From a virus: 64,000 bases of DNA. Shown here piece after piece: positions 25,862 to 34,404 of the stretch; position 1 is the first letter of the stretch, and every line of letters begins with the position of its first letter. The stretch is from the IMG/VR virus record IMGVR_UViG_3300049215_000771, positions 434,001 through 498,000 of that record; one strand, 5' to 3'. Position numbers and translations under genes: made by a program. The notes below the pieces were generated by a model that saw only the letters and a list, made by a program, of their open reading frames with translations, was not told the DNA's origin and searched no databases.

Positions 25862-26435
25862 CCTCGTTGGCATCTGCCTTGCCCTTCAGTTCCTTCATCA
25901 CCTGGCCGACCAAGGAGTTGAGCGCCGCCTGTTTGCCCTTCTTGAAGTCGGCTACCGCTTTGGCGTTTCCTGCAATCACCTTGTCAACGGCATCGGCCAG
26001 TGCGTCCCCGCCCTCGCCAAAAAATCCGTCTCGGCAAATTACATCGAAAGCCGCCACGCCTTCCCAGCATTCCTCGAAAACATCTCGCACTTGCTTCGCA
26101 GAAAGTACGCCGTGGTGACGCAGAAACAACAGATATGCGATGTCTTCTTGGAGCCAGGGGCGATATTCTTTCACTTCTGCAATGGACTCGCCCGCTTCAT
26201 CCATCTTGACCTTGAACTCGTTCGTGAGAAACTTGGCGATAGAAACAGCAAACTGCGCTCGCTCCAGCTTCTCACGCACTGTGTCTATTATACCCAAATT
26301 GGTCAGTCCCCAAGGCCAGCAGGACATGAATTCACATAAAAAAGCAGCGGCATTCAGCCTTCCCTGGGGAGTCTTCAGGTCTTTCTGAAACTCGAACCAG
26401 TAGTGCCGAACGACGGCCAGTTCTTCGTTTGTCAT
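25827..26435 (-). CDS. GatB/YqeY-tail domain protein
   Basis: A 202-residue protein. The C-terminal half (AKQVRDVFEECWEG, then IAGNAKAVADFKKGKQAALN and LVGQVMKELKGKADANEV) has the hallmarks of the GatB/YqeY tail, which binds tRNA in the GatCAB amidotransferase. No GatB catalytic domain is present. The N-terminal 100 residues are helical and unassigned. A tRNA-related role fits the neighbourhood but is inference. ATGA overlap with the next gene upstream. Confidence 0.75.
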   Translation of the reverse strand: MTNEELAVVRHYWFEFQKDLKTPQGRLNAAAFLCEFMSCWPWGLTNLGIIDTVREKLERAQFAVSIAKFLTNEFKVKMDEAGESIAEVKEYRPWLQEDIAYLLFLRHHGVLSAKQVRDVFEECWEGVAAFDVICRDGFFGEGGDALADAVDKVIAGNAKAVADFKKGKQAALNSLVGQVMKELKGKADANEVRISLTAKLTT

Positions 26436-27031
26436 TCTTGATCGAGGCGGTACACGATGTCTGATCGCAGGACGGTTTTGACGCCCTTTGTGACCATCAT
26501 ACCTTCGTGACGTAATTCGTGCGGGAAGATCAACGCCGTTCCCAGCTTCGGCTTTACGATACCCAGCCCCTCAAAACGTGTCTCGCCACCCTCGAAGTCA
26601 TCATTGAGATAGACGATGAACGTCAAGAACGTCCTAGTAATGTCGTCGATCCTGAACATGATGTCGAAGTGCGTGGCGAACCGATGCCCAGGCTCATATT
26701 TGTAATATCGCAACCGCTCATTGAGGCCAATAGGGTTGTGGAACTCGTGTTTCTCTTCCCACAACTTATCGAAGTCCACGAAGGGGTCCGGGCGCAAGTC
26801 TTTATAGAACTGCTCAAGGGATGGGAAGAAGCGAACCCGGTCCCATATCTGCGCAGCCCGTATTGGGTCATCTTTCACAGCCCTGTATCGGGCTTCGGGT
26901 TGACCTTGGCTTGTGTATCGTTGTTCTTGCCAGCCGGCAGCGTCGGCGTATTCCAACTCAGCCTGGCATTCTTCAGGTGTGTAGAAACCGTGGAGCAGAA
27001 GGACATTGGGGAAAACATCTTCGTAGATCAT
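26432..27031 (-). CDS. 2-oxoglutarate/Fe(II) oxygenase, prolyl-4-hydroxylase type
   Basis: A 199-residue double-stranded beta-helix enzyme. HFDIMF supplies the HxD pair (near 118-120), FPHELRHEG the distal His, and TVLRSDIVYRL the 2OG-binding basic residue. FEGGETRF is typical of P4H-like enzymes. It hydroxylates an unknown protein or small molecule; such genes are frequent in large phages. Confidence 0.85.
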   Translation of the reverse strand: MIYEDVFPNVLLLHGFYTPEECQAELEYADAAGWQEQRYTSQGQPEARYRAVKDDPIRAAQIWDRVRFFPSLEQFYKDLRPDPFVDFDKLWEEKHEFHNPIGLNERLRYYKYEPGHRFATHFDIMFRIDDITRTFLTFIVYLNDDFEGGETRFEGLGIVKPKLGTALIFPHELRHEGMMVTKGVKTVLRSDIVYRLDQE

Positions 27032-27759
27032 TCTTCATCTTCCTTGAAGATTTCATCGGCGGGGATCAGTTTGGCGGTGCCGTCTTTGATGGAATCAACA
27101 CGCTCCATCAACTCCCCCAACTTCTCACGTTTGTCCTGGGGATCGCCGTGGAAGCTAATCTCCCAATAAATAGCGTCCAGTACGTCCTGGAGGCTGAAGC
27201 AGCGTTCACCTGCCACGATGGGCTTGCGGCCAACCTTGTAGTCCTTCGGCTTGAAAAACTCTACAGTTTTGTCAAGTTTAACCGGCAAATCGGCCAACTT
27301 GTACATCGGGCTGAAGTCGATGGCCCAGCGCATGATGCCATCGCTGCTGTGTTCGGCGTTCTTGCCAAGGGCGGGGCCAACACCGTGGAAACTGGGGCTA
27401 AGTTCGATGTAGGCAGGGTCTTTGGTGAACTTGCTGTAGTCGGCGTGCCAGTAAATTTCCAGGTGAGTCATCTTCTCATCCGGGTCTTCTTCCTCGCCGC
27501 TCAGGTCGGGTTCCTCGGCCTGAGCATGGAAAGCGTCGATGGCCCCACACCAGGAGTATTGGGCAATGAACATCTTCAGCGCTTTGTACTGATCGACAAT
27601 GCGGAAGATGTCGAGAAGGGTAACGCCATCCTCGATCTCGCAGGCGTCACGCAGATGGCTCCAGACCGACAGCTTCTTCACCCGGCGACGGATGTATTTC
27701 TGCTTGTCGCCGTTCCATTTCTCATAGAACAAGCCAGCCTTGTTGAAGAATACAGTCAT
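27028..27759 (-). CDS. unknown protein
   Basis: A 243-residue acidic protein with no recognised motif; it has an Asp/Glu-rich loop (EEPDLSGEEEDPDEK). Ribosome site AGGGGACTGAC before ATG 27759; ATGA overlap with the oxygenase start. Probably one operon. Confidence 0.7.
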   Translation of the reverse strand: MTVFFNKAGLFYEKWNGDKQKYIRRRVKKLSVWSHLRDACEIEDGVTLLDIFRIVDQYKALKMFIAQYSWCGAIDAFHAQAEEPDLSGEEEDPDEKMTHLEIYWHADYSKFTKDPAYIELSPSFHGVGPALGKNAEHSSDGIMRWAIDFSPMYKLADLPVKLDKTVEFFKPKDYKVGRKPIVAGERCFSLQDVLDAIYWEISFHGDPQDKREKLGELMERVDSIKDGTAKLIPADEIFKEDEE

Positions 27760-27760
27760 G

Positions 27761-28057
27761 TCAGTCCCCTGTAGGAATCAATCTCGACTTCGTATGCAGA
27801 ATTCTAGCCTTGAATGTGTCACAAACAAGGCTCGAAACCGGGATGTACTTGCGGTCGTACATATGTTTGTTGAACATATGTTCGAGCGTTTGTGGGTCCA
27901 GGTTCTTGTAGGAGCCTACAAAATCGTGCATGTCCTTCTGGAAATCGGCCTCAGTCTTGCCTTTATTGGCCCAATACAGCGTGGTATTTTCTATCTGGAC
28001 CGCAAATATGCGGTAGGAGGATTTTCCGTCATTCCCATGACGTATAGGGTGCATCAT
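27761..28057 (-). CDS. unknown small protein
   Basis: A 98-residue protein with a helical middle (EADFQKDMHDFVGSYKN). Two ATGs are adjacent (28057, 28054). CTAAATAAGGG lies just upstream, so it may be expressed late. Confidence 0.65.
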   Translation of the reverse strand: MMHPIRHGNDGKSSYRIFAVQIENTTLYWANKGKTEADFQKDMHDFVGSYKNLDPQTLEHMFNKHMYDRKYIPVSSLVCDTFKARILHTKSRLIPTGD

Positions 28058-28063
28058 ACACCC

Positions 28064-28071
28064 TTATTTAG
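28064..28071 (-). promoter_or_regulatory. CTAAATAA late-promoter-like motif
   Basis: GGCTAAATAAGGGTGT fills the 15-nt gap between two genes, 6 nt before ATG 28057. AAGGG may double as the ribosome site. Confidence 0.45.
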
Positions 28072-28072
28072 C

Positions 28073-28558
28073 CTACGTCCCCTCAATCTCCCGAATGTAG
28101 TGGCGAGCCATTTCAATGCCGCTGGGGTTGGGAATCATTGCCGCCTTCTGTCCCAGGAGGCAGGCGGCGATGAGGGCCGCATCCAAAGGCGGAACCGCCG
28201 CAAAGGTCGGCCCAGGCCCGGTGATCCTCACCATGCTGATATGATACCGATGAGGCGTGCAGTAGGTATCTTTCGACATCTCCACCGAGATGATGCAGTG
28301 GTCATCACGGCGACGGTCGATCACCCGGCACAAACCAACCTCAACCTGCCACATGCCGTTTCGAGGGCATTTGTCGGGATTCTCCACCTGCCATCGACTG
28401 CGCTCCACTGCTTCGCATTCGGTGTTGGAGTACACCGGGCTTTCTTCAGCCGGGTACTTGTCCGCAGCTTCCCTCATCTCGACGCCCATCTGAATCATGG
28501 CGGCGATGGTGTAGGGAACGAAATCATCAGGACTTCGCTTCTTCGTTTCCATAGTCAT
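28073..28558 (-). CDS. unknown protein with helical C-terminus
   Basis: A 161-residue protein (MTMETKKRSPDDFVPYTIA start). The middle carries several Cys/His (CPRNGMWQVEVGLC, DDHCIISVE), and the end is helical (LDAALIAACLLGQ). ATG 28558 or 28552 could be used, both inside the thrS 3' end. No family. Confidence 0.6.
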   Translation of the reverse strand: MTMETKKRSPDDFVPYTIAAMIQMGVEMREAADKYPAEESPVYSNTECEAVERSRWQVENPDKCPRNGMWQVEVGLCRVIDRRRDDHCIISVEMSKDTYCTPHRYHISMVRITGPGPTFAAVPPLDAALIAACLLGQKAAMIPNPSGIEMARHYIREIEGT

Positions 28559-29753
28559 ACCCGAAATCGAACTCGTTGAGGTAAGCTGCCTCGGCGAAGA
28601 AATCTCGCTTCGGCAAGGTCTTGTTAGTTCCGTCCCGCTCTCGAACAGTGACGGTTTCGGCTTCCACTTCCCGGTCCCCGATGATGAGCATTCGGGGGAT
28701 GTATTTCTCCTGAGCGATGGCAACCATCTGCGCCACCCGTTTGCCGGAAAGATCAACCATCGGACGAAGTTTCCAGTTCTCCAGCTTCACCTTCAGATCG
28801 AAACAGTAGCCCCTGGCCTTGTCAGTAACAGGCAGGATGGCGTACTGAATGGGGGCGAGCCACACAGGAAGGTGCCCCTGGTAGTGTTCGAGCAGGATGC
28901 CGATGAACCGCTCGAAGCTGCCATAAATGGCACGGTGTACAACCACAGGGGTTTTGCGGGCGTTGTCATGGTCAGTGTACTCCAAACCGAACCGAATGGG
29001 AAGCTGGAAATCCAACTGAATCGTTGCGGTCTGCCATTCCCGGCCTTGGCTGTCTTTCACGAAGAAGTCGATCTTGGGGCCGTAGAATGCCCCTCCACGG
29101 GGGTCTTCGGTGTAATTGGCGTAAGAACCCTGGAGCGAGGCCCGAAGATCGTCTTCAGCCTTGTCCCAGGTCGCCACTTCGCCCATGAAGTTCACCGGCC
29201 TGGTGGACAGCACGGCCCGGAGTTCCATGCCCAGCTTCCAATAGACACGCTGGACCATGACACAAAGCATGGTGATTTCTTTGTCGATTTGATCGGGAGC
29301 GAGGAAGATGTGAGCGTCGTCCTGGCAGAAGGAGCGACAGCGAGTGAGGCCGCTGAGAGCGCCGGAAACCTCGTCACGATGCAGAACACCTTGGTCGGCG
29401 ATGCGGAGGGGAAGTTCTTCGATGGAGCGAGCGCCTTTGGCCTTGTAGATTTCCATGTGGCCGGGGCAGTTCATTGGTTTCGGGATCAACAGGACATCTT
29501 CATCTTTGCCGTGGACCCCGAACATATTCTCTTTGTAGTGTTCCCAATGCCCGGAGATTTCGTACAACTCACGCTTCCACAGGATCGGAGTGCGTACTTC
29601 CTGGTAGTTCCATTGCTTCTGGATGGCCCGAATCTTGTCCTGGAGGATGGTGTAAACGATGTTGCCGTTGGGAAGCCAGATGGGGCAGCCGGGGGCCAGG
29701 TCGGAGAACATGAACAGGTCCATCTCACGACCGATTTCACGATGATCTTTCAT
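28527..29753 (-). CDS. thrS: threonyl-tRNA synthetase lacking TGS and editing domains
   Basis: Class II synthetase, 408 residues against about 640 for bacterial ThrRS. It starts directly at the catalytic core (MFSDLAPGCPIWLPNG; PMNCPGHMEIYK with zinc Cys; LHRDEVSGALSGLTRCRSF motif 2; VVVHRAIYGSFERF motif 3), and keeps the C-terminal anticodon domain. The TGS and N2 editing domains are missing, so Ser-tRNA-Thr could not be cleared in cis. Start ATG 29753 lies 17 nt after a strong hairpin. Weak ribosome site. Confidence 0.92.
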   Translation of the reverse strand: MKDHREIGREMDLFMFSDLAPGCPIWLPNGNIVYTILQDKIRAIQKQWNYQEVRTPILWKRELYEISGHWEHYKENMFGVHGKDEDVLLIPKPMNCPGHMEIYKAKGARSIEELPLRIADQGVLHRDEVSGALSGLTRCRSFCQDDAHIFLAPDQIDKEITMLCVMVQRVYWKLGMELRAVLSTRPVNFMGEVATWDKAEDDLRASLQGSYANYTEDPRGGAFYGPKIDFFVKDSQGREWQTATIQLDFQLPIRFGLEYTDHDNARKTPVVVHRAIYGSFERFIGILLEHYQGHLPVWLAPIQYAILPVTDKARGYCFDLKVKLENWKLRPMVDLSGKRVAQMVAIAQEKYIPRMLIIGDREVEAETVTVRERDGTNKTLPKRDFFAEAAYLNEFDFGYDYGNEEAKS

Positions 29754-29769
29754 GGTTGTCTCGCAAACG

Positions 29770-29799
29770 AGAACGTCCGGCGAAGTTGCCGGACGTTCT
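29770..29799 (-). terminator. perfect 12-bp hairpin between thrS and upstream gene
   Basis: AGAACGTCCGGC pairs exactly with GCCGGACGTTCT around a 6-nt loop. No long U-tract; may be a weak terminator or a 5' stabiliser for thrS mRNA. Confidence 0.5.
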
Positions 29800-29818
29800 G
29801 TGTGACACGAATTCCTCG

Positions 29819-30319
29819 CTAAAGGTTCACGACCAATCCCAATTTTTGCGCCACATCCATCAGGGCTTCGTTGACCATCTCGACCTCAGCCAGCGATAGA
29901 ATGATCGGCGGGCGTTGGTACATCTTGGACGGGGCGGTGGCAGCCACAGCCACGGTTTTCTGTTTCTTTGGCTGTTTCTTGGGTTTGGGAAACTCCAAGA
30001 TTTCCTTCTGTTCAGGCACAGGCTTCTTCGCCCGCTTCTTCGGCGTCATCTTAGCGCCGTGTTCGTCGGTGATGACTGTCACCAAACGATACTCAGTGAT
30101 TGTTACGGACTCCAGCACAAACAGGATTTCGTCCTTGACTGTGTATACGGAGTAAGGAAGGCGGGGCATGGGATAGGGAAGAAGTTCCTTTTTCTTCACC
30201 ACCCTCGATTCCTTCACGGCCTTGACGATTTCATTGACTCCTTCATTTGCGTGAACCGCCGCCCGCTGTCGCCAGCGGAGCAGTGCATGGTCGGTCACAT
30301 GCACGATTTCGGCCCTCAT
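29819..30319 (-). CDS. unknown, N-terminal DUF4258-like fold, basic middle
   Basis: A 166-residue protein. The start (VHVTDHALLRWRQRA) and the strand pair DEILFVLESVTITEYRLVTVIT resemble small DUF4258/RelE-like domains. A Lys/Pro-rich linker (KKQPKKQK) follows, then a short helix. Its ribosome site AAGGAGG lies right after the RNase P RNA 3' end. Confidence 0.6.
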   Translation of the reverse strand: MRAEIVHVTDHALLRWRQRAAVHANEGVNEIVKAVKESRVVKKKELLPYPMPRLPYSVYTVKDEILFVLESVTITEYRLVTVITDEHGAKMTPKKRAKKPVPEQKEILEFPKPKKQPKKQKTVAVAATAPSKMYQRPPIILSLAEVEMVNEALMDVAQKLGLVVNL

Positions 30320-30344
30320 CGTGGTCCTCCTTCAAGTTCAGAGA

Positions 30345-30550
30345 ACCATCCCCGTAGCCTGGATTCTGTTCTATGTCGTCATTTATCTCAGGTTTCCCTG
30401 GCCTTGCGGCTGCACCAACCAGACCGTCACAGCCCTGCTCACCGGCTAGGTCAAATTTGGCTTGCACCCTCCGAAGTGCGAACGATACTTCCCTTGCGGG
30501 TGTCTCTCCTTCGTTAAGCAGTAGTGTCCAGAACTTCCTCTAAGGATTAC
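30345..30550 (-). ncRNA. rnpB: compact RNase P RNA
   Basis: Minus strand begins TAGAGGAAGTTCTGGACAC, matching the conserved 5' box of bacterial RNase P RNA (GAGGAAAGTCC...). It ends GAGATAAATGACG, then AACAGAATCCAGGCTAC, matching the conserved 3' boxes (AGATGAATGA and ACAGAACCCGGCTTA in E. coli). The two boxes can form helix P4. GGCCAGGGAAACCTG lies just before the 3' box. Bacterial RNAs are about 350-400 nt; here the conserved ends are about 200 nt apart, so many helices are lost. It would mature the 5' ends of phage tRNAs. Ends are approximate; the 5' end overlaps the stop of the upstream gene. Confidence 0.82.
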
Positions 30551-30923
30551 TCCCCAGCGACGACTCGGAATGGTTCTCCGTCCCTGATTGTACCACGATT
30601 TTGGCCGGTTTGCTATACTCCTCCCCACGATATTTGTCACAGCCCGCCTTGAATTCTTCTTCTGGCGGTAGGGCCGGCTCCACGGTCATCTTGACACCGT
30701 AGATAGCGGCCAGCTTCCTGAACAAGTCCGGGTAATACCAGCAGCGATTATGCCCCTGCTGATCCACCCATTCCTGCAAGATAGACCGTGCAATCCGCTC
30801 ACGGTTCACAGTTTCTTCCAGTTTCTCGAAGTTTTCCTGCGCCCAATGCCAGGTTTCGTCATCGCAGGTGTGCGGGGAATCCCCGAAAACTTGCTGGAGG
30901 AAATCAATGAAAGTCTGATCCAT
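30540..30923 (-). CDS. unknown protein
   Basis: A 127-residue protein starting MDQTFIDFLQQVFGD. Ribosome site GGAGAGCTACGA. A winged-helix-like stretch (RKLAAIYGVKMTVEP) is the only visible feature. Its stop lies at the RNase P RNA 5' end, so processing could cut its message. Confidence 0.6.
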   Translation of the reverse strand: MDQTFIDFLQQVFGDSPHTCDDETWHWAQENFEKLEETVNRERIARSILQEWVDQQGHNRCWYYPDLFRKLAAIYGVKMTVEPALPPEEEFKAGCDKYRGEEYSKPAKIVVQSGTENHSESSLGSNP

Positions 30924-31296
30924 TCGTAGCTCTCCGGTTCTGCCCATCTTGAACGGGCTGCGACCCCAGCGCCATTTTGCGCCAGCAAACGATGCAAATG
31001 CCGTCCATCAGGCTGCCGTTGTCGATAATGCCGTTACAACCCTTGCACAAACTTTCGTTCTTGCGTGGCGAAGCCGCCCGCATGTCTTCACGATTGGGAA
31101 CGTAGTGGCCGGCTTGCTTCAGAATGGCAACGGCCTCCTCGTCAGTTTTGTGCAGCGACAGGACGACACGGTTGAAGGGAATGCCACCTGTCTGTCGCTC
31201 ATCAACAAACTTGGTGTTGCCCTGGCGCATGATCTCGATGTCTTTCTCGGAAAGCATCAAAAACATCGAACCATCTTTGCCGGTGACGAAGATCAT
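30904..31296 (-). CDS. zinc-binding protein, unknown
   Basis: A 130-residue protein. CKGCNGIIDNGSLMDGICIVC gives a four-Cys zinc site near the C-terminus, and the N-terminal half is alpha/beta. AGGAGTTCAA before ATG 31296, ATGA overlap with the upstream stop. Confidence 0.65.
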   Translation of the reverse strand: MIFVTGKDGSMFLMLSEKDIEIMRQGNTKFVDERQTGGIPFNRVVLSLHKTDEEAVAILKQAGHYVPNREDMRAASPRKNESLCKGCNGIIDNGSLMDGICIVCWRKMALGSQPVQDGQNRRATNGSDFH

Positions 31297-31667
31297 TTGA
31301 ACTCCTTCTTCACGGGGTCGTAGGAATCGTCTTCTTGAACGAATTGTCGCATGAGGGTGCGAAGAGGTTCCGGCATCTGCTCCGTGATCTCGTAGTACAT
31401 TCCCTGTCCAAGAATACCTAGCACGACACGCACAGTGTTCTTGGCATGGCCACTATTGTCAGCGAGGCCAACCGAAAGATGCCAGGCTTGTTTGTCAATT
31501 TCGGGCGTGAAGTATTCGTAGGTCAACATGATGTTGAGCAATTCATCATTGAACTCAACATTCTCCCACAGACAGATTTCCGGGGCAAAGGGGCTACGAC
31601 ACGGATTGTGCGGGTTGGCAAGTGCTGTTTCCCGCATCTTCTTGACGAGTTCGATGTCCAGCTTCAT
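31293..31667 (-). CDS. unknown protein
   Basis: A 124-residue protein with a helical N-terminus (MKLDIELVKKMRETALAN) and QMPEPLRTLMRQFVQED near the end. ATG 31667 has GAGG upstream; a TTG nine bases earlier is less likely. It overlaps the 3' end of the glycosyltransferase by 74 nt. Confidence 0.6.
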   Translation of the reverse strand: MKLDIELVKKMRETALANPHNPCRSPFAPEICLWENVEFNDELLNIMLTYEYFTPEIDKQAWHLSVGLADNSGHAKNTVRVVLGILGQGMYYEITEQMPEPLRTLMRQFVQEDDSYDPVKKEFK

Positions 31668-32502
31668 GATGTACAAACCTCGGTCTAAATCCCTTCTTCA
31701 GTTGGTTTGCCGAGAACACTTCGGCAATTCTGTCCACCATTTTGGCCTGCGTCAGATGCTCCAAAGCATATGCTTGCCCGGCGCTGCCGATTTCTCTAAC
31801 TTTCTTCGGGTTCATCAAAGCCCACTTGATGGTTGGAATCAAATCCGCCAGGCTCTCCTTCGCTGGAATGTAATGAACCCAAGGCTTCAACGACTCGAAA
31901 TAAAACCCCTGCTCGAAAGAACGGTCAATCACCACCACTGGCCTGCCAGTTGCCAACAGGAATGGTAATCTTCCACTAAACCCCCAACCTTGGATGTCTA
32001 CAAGTAGACAAAATTTGCAGAAATCAACAAGGGGCACAAACTCCGACTCATCCGAAGACCGAAAATCACAAACATCCTTTCCCCGCTTCCAGCCAAGGTA
32101 AATCATCTGGTTGCGACTTGGATGCGAGCCAGGCGTGCCGATCCAGAAAGCCTTCTCAACAGTAGGGTCTTGTTTGCCAGCCTCCACCAGCGACGTTATC
32201 ATGGTTGGATAATCGTCTATCTTACCCTCAGCCCACTTGTCAAAAAAAGGAGAAGGAAACCACCAGTTGGCATCTTCCTTCTTTGTGGAGAAAGCATACA
32301 TCCTTTCTTCTACATCGCCCCTATCAGCAACACTAACACCGAAATTGGCGCTAATGTCAAGTTTTTCAGCAGCTTTACTTGCCAGGGCGATAACAGACCC
32401 ATGCCGGCCCTCCTGGGTATAAGTTTCGACTATCAGGCGGTTGTTAGCCAAGGTGAAGAACAAGCGCCGGGCATTATCCAGTGGTTTGAATTCGATCTCC
32501 AT
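31594..32502 (-). CDS. GT90-like (CAP10/Rumi type) glycosyltransferase
   Basis: A 302-residue protein. WIGTPGSHPSRNQMIYL and GWGFSGRLPFLLATGRPVV, then VHYIPAKESLADLI, form the characteristic core of family 90 O-glycosyltransferases, better known from eukaryotes and some bacteria. The last 30 residues are polar and overlap the next gene, so the true end may be shorter. Acceptor unknown. Confidence 0.7.
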   Translation of the reverse strand: MEIEFKPLDNARRLFFTLANNRLIVETYTQEGRHGSVIALASKAAEKLDISANFGVSVADRGDVEERMYAFSTKKEDANWWFPSPFFDKWAEGKIDDYPTMITSLVEAGKQDPTVEKAFWIGTPGSHPSRNQMIYLGWKRGKDVCDFRSSDESEFVPLVDFCKFCLLVDIQGWGFSGRLPFLLATGRPVVVIDRSFEQGFYFESLKPWVHYIPAKESLADLIPTIKWALMNPKKVREIGSAGQAYALEHLTQAKMVDRIAEVFSANQLKKGFRPRFVHHEAGHRTRQEDAGNSTCQPAQSVS

Positions 32503-32519
32503 GTACTAAGAAAGTAGCT

Positions 32520-33632
32520 TCACGCCAAATACGAAGGAATGTACCTTGCCGATTCGATCCAAATCAAACCACGCTTGGCTCGGCTGGCGGCTGTGTAGGC
32601 CCAGCGGCGGTGGTCCCACTTGTCACAAACCTGTTCATACACAATCACGTTGTCCCACTCGTCACCCTGGGCTTTGTGACAAGTGATGGCATAGGCGTAA
32701 TCGAATGGATTGGCGGATTGCGTGAAGTTGAAATCGTTGGTTTCCCTGCCGAACTGTTCAGGGTCGTATCGAATCTTCTCGAACTTCTCGCCATCACAAA
32801 CAAAATCGAAGTAAAACTTGTCTTCATCTCCACCCGATTCTTCAAGTGTCCATACACGGGTCACGACACCTTGCATCCCGTTGAACAACCGCTCACGCCG
32901 ATTGTTGCGGAGGCACATGATCTTGTCGCCCACGGAGATGTAGGCGAAGTTGATCTTCTTCTCGGCTCGAACTTGTTCGTTGATCTTCACCCTGGTCCGG
33001 TTGTAGGCACAAATCACCTGATCGGTGCTTGCCAGGTGTCGAGGTTGGACGGCTTTCTCACCGATGATCTGGACGCTTTTTGTGCCGGCGAACTTTCTTG
33101 GCACACCACCAGTGCGAAGATGCTGGGCGAAGTGGGCGATCTCGCCTGCATTGCGATGAACTTCCTCCAGCCTGTGCATCGGCTTCGCCATCAAGTTGAA
33201 CTTGGTGCCACCAACAGGTTCAAGTTGTCCGTGGTCCCCGACATAAATGATGGGCAATCCGAAACTACGAAGATCGGCGTCGATTTCCTGATTCACCATC
33301 GAGGCTTCGTCGATGATGAAACCTCCGATCCTTTCAAGCCACGGATCGTACTTGGACGCCAGGTTCCAGACCGTTTGTCCGTCCTTGTCCTGGAACGGGC
33401 GGTAAATGTAGCTGTGAATGGTCGAAGCGCCACCGAGTCCCTTCTTCCTCATCACGTTGGCCGCTTTGCCGGTGTACGCTGCACAAGCAAACATCGGTTT
33501 CATCTTCGCCAGGGTGCGAATCAACGTCGTTTTGCCGGTGCCTGCAAATCCGCCGAGTGTTTGAATTTGATTGTTGTCAAGGTCTTTGACAATCTTGCGA
33601 AGGACATCTTTCTGTTCCGTGGTAAGCTGCAT
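32520..33632 (-). CDS. Dda-like SF1B DNA helicase
   Basis: A 370-residue helicase of the RecD2/Dda group (T4 Dda: 5'-3' helicase that frees stalled forks). Walker A GGFAGTGKTT near 27; FIIDEASMVN (motif II); VGDHGQLEPVGG (motif III); YAITCHKAQGDEWDN (motif V); YTAASRAKRGL (motif VI). ATG 33632 overlaps the HNH stop as TGATG, with GGGGAG upstream. Confidence 0.9.
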   Translation of the reverse strand: MQLTTEQKDVLRKIVKDLDNNQIQTLGGFAGTGKTTLIRTLAKMKPMFACAAYTGKAANVMRKKGLGGASTIHSYIYRPFQDKDGQTVWNLASKYDPWLERIGGFIIDEASMVNQEIDADLRSFGLPIIYVGDHGQLEPVGGTKFNLMAKPMHRLEEVHRNAGEIAHFAQHLRTGGVPRKFAGTKSVQIIGEKAVQPRHLASTDQVICAYNRTRVKINEQVRAEKKINFAYISVGDKIMCLRNNRRERLFNGMQGVVTRVWTLEESGGDEDKFYFDFVCDGEKFEKIRYDPEQFGRETNDFNFTQSANPFDYAYAITCHKAQGDEWDNVIVYEQVCDKWDHRRWAYTAASRAKRGLIWIESARYIPSYLA

Positions 33633-34141
33633 CAATATCTCCCCTTGCCATATAGCAAAATGTTGGGATCAGTCTCACCGGCTTCTTCGCAAGCCAACTC
33701 CCAGGTGACGCTGCTTGGTCCTTCGTTGAGTTCAAGAACCAGCCGCCGCTCAACCTTCTGGACTGCTGTGAGACGATTCCAACTATCTAGTGATCGGGCC
33801 TTCTCGTCATCTGGATCGAGGCCAAACGACATTTGCACAGCCCAATCATAACTCGAACTGACCTTTGCGTATAGATCAGACGGGCTATATCCTGGGTGAG
33901 CTACGCCGGTCACATGATACAACTCGGCCAACTCGTGGCATTGGGGGCAAAGACTGATGCCGTTCTGAGGTACATAACCCCCGAACGGCATCAAGCTACG
34001 GTCGGTAATATGGTGGGCGTCCAGTGGTAACTTCTCACACTTCCAGTCTTCCGCTGTAGGCGTGAACCCACACATTCGACAACGGTGCTTATCACGCTCG
34101 AAAGTTCGAGTACGAAACCGTTCTCGGATTTCCTTCTTCAT
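33632..34141 (-). CDS. HNH endonuclease
   Basis: A 169-residue protein with RCRMCGF, then LDAHHITDRS and NGISLCPQCHELAE, which form an HNH/beta-beta-alpha-metal site with two zinc-binding CxxC pairs. The C-terminal half is unassigned. ATG 34141 overlaps the upstream stop as ATGA. Could be a homing enzyme or a DNA-processing nuclease. Confidence 0.8.
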   Translation of the reverse strand: MKKEIRERFRTRTFERDKHRCRMCGFTPTAEDWKCEKLPLDAHHITDRSLMPFGGYVPQNGISLCPQCHELAELYHVTGVAHPGYSPSDLYAKVSSSYDWAVQMSFGLDPDDEKARSLDSWNRLTAVQKVERRLVLELNEGPSSVTWELACEEAGETDPNILLYGKGRY

Positions 34142-34404
34142 AGTTCGACGCCACTCAGCCTGAGTATCCAGATCATCAGCCCGACAAACAGGCCGATGAT
34201 GGTCCCGGTGGTGACGGCCCAAAATGTCCGGTAAACAAGCGTTCGTTCTTTCCGTTGCTTCAGATACCAGAACTTGAACCGCCGCCACTGCGAAGTCTGA
34301 TAGTATTCGATCTTGCGAACAACAGCGAGGTTCCTATCCAACAGTTCCTCGGCGTGTTCTTTGTCTACTTCCTGCTTCGATTTTGTTTTGGGACGCTGTT
34401 TCAT
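34138..34404 (-). CDS. small single-pass membrane protein
   Basis: An 88-residue protein. The basic N-terminal half is followed by one transmembrane segment (TTGTIIGLFVGLMIWIL). ATGA overlaps on both sides. Function unknown. Confidence 0.65.
   Translation of the reverse strand: MKQRPKTKSKQEVDKEHAEELLDRNLAVVRKIEYYQTSQWRRFKFWYLKQRKERTLVYRTFWAVTTGTIIGLFVGLMIWILRLSGVEL

Noticed and set aside
30243-30467. Coding frame across the RNase P RNA
   Set aside because: The conserved RNase P boxes at both ends explain the sequence, and the frame has no ribosome site.
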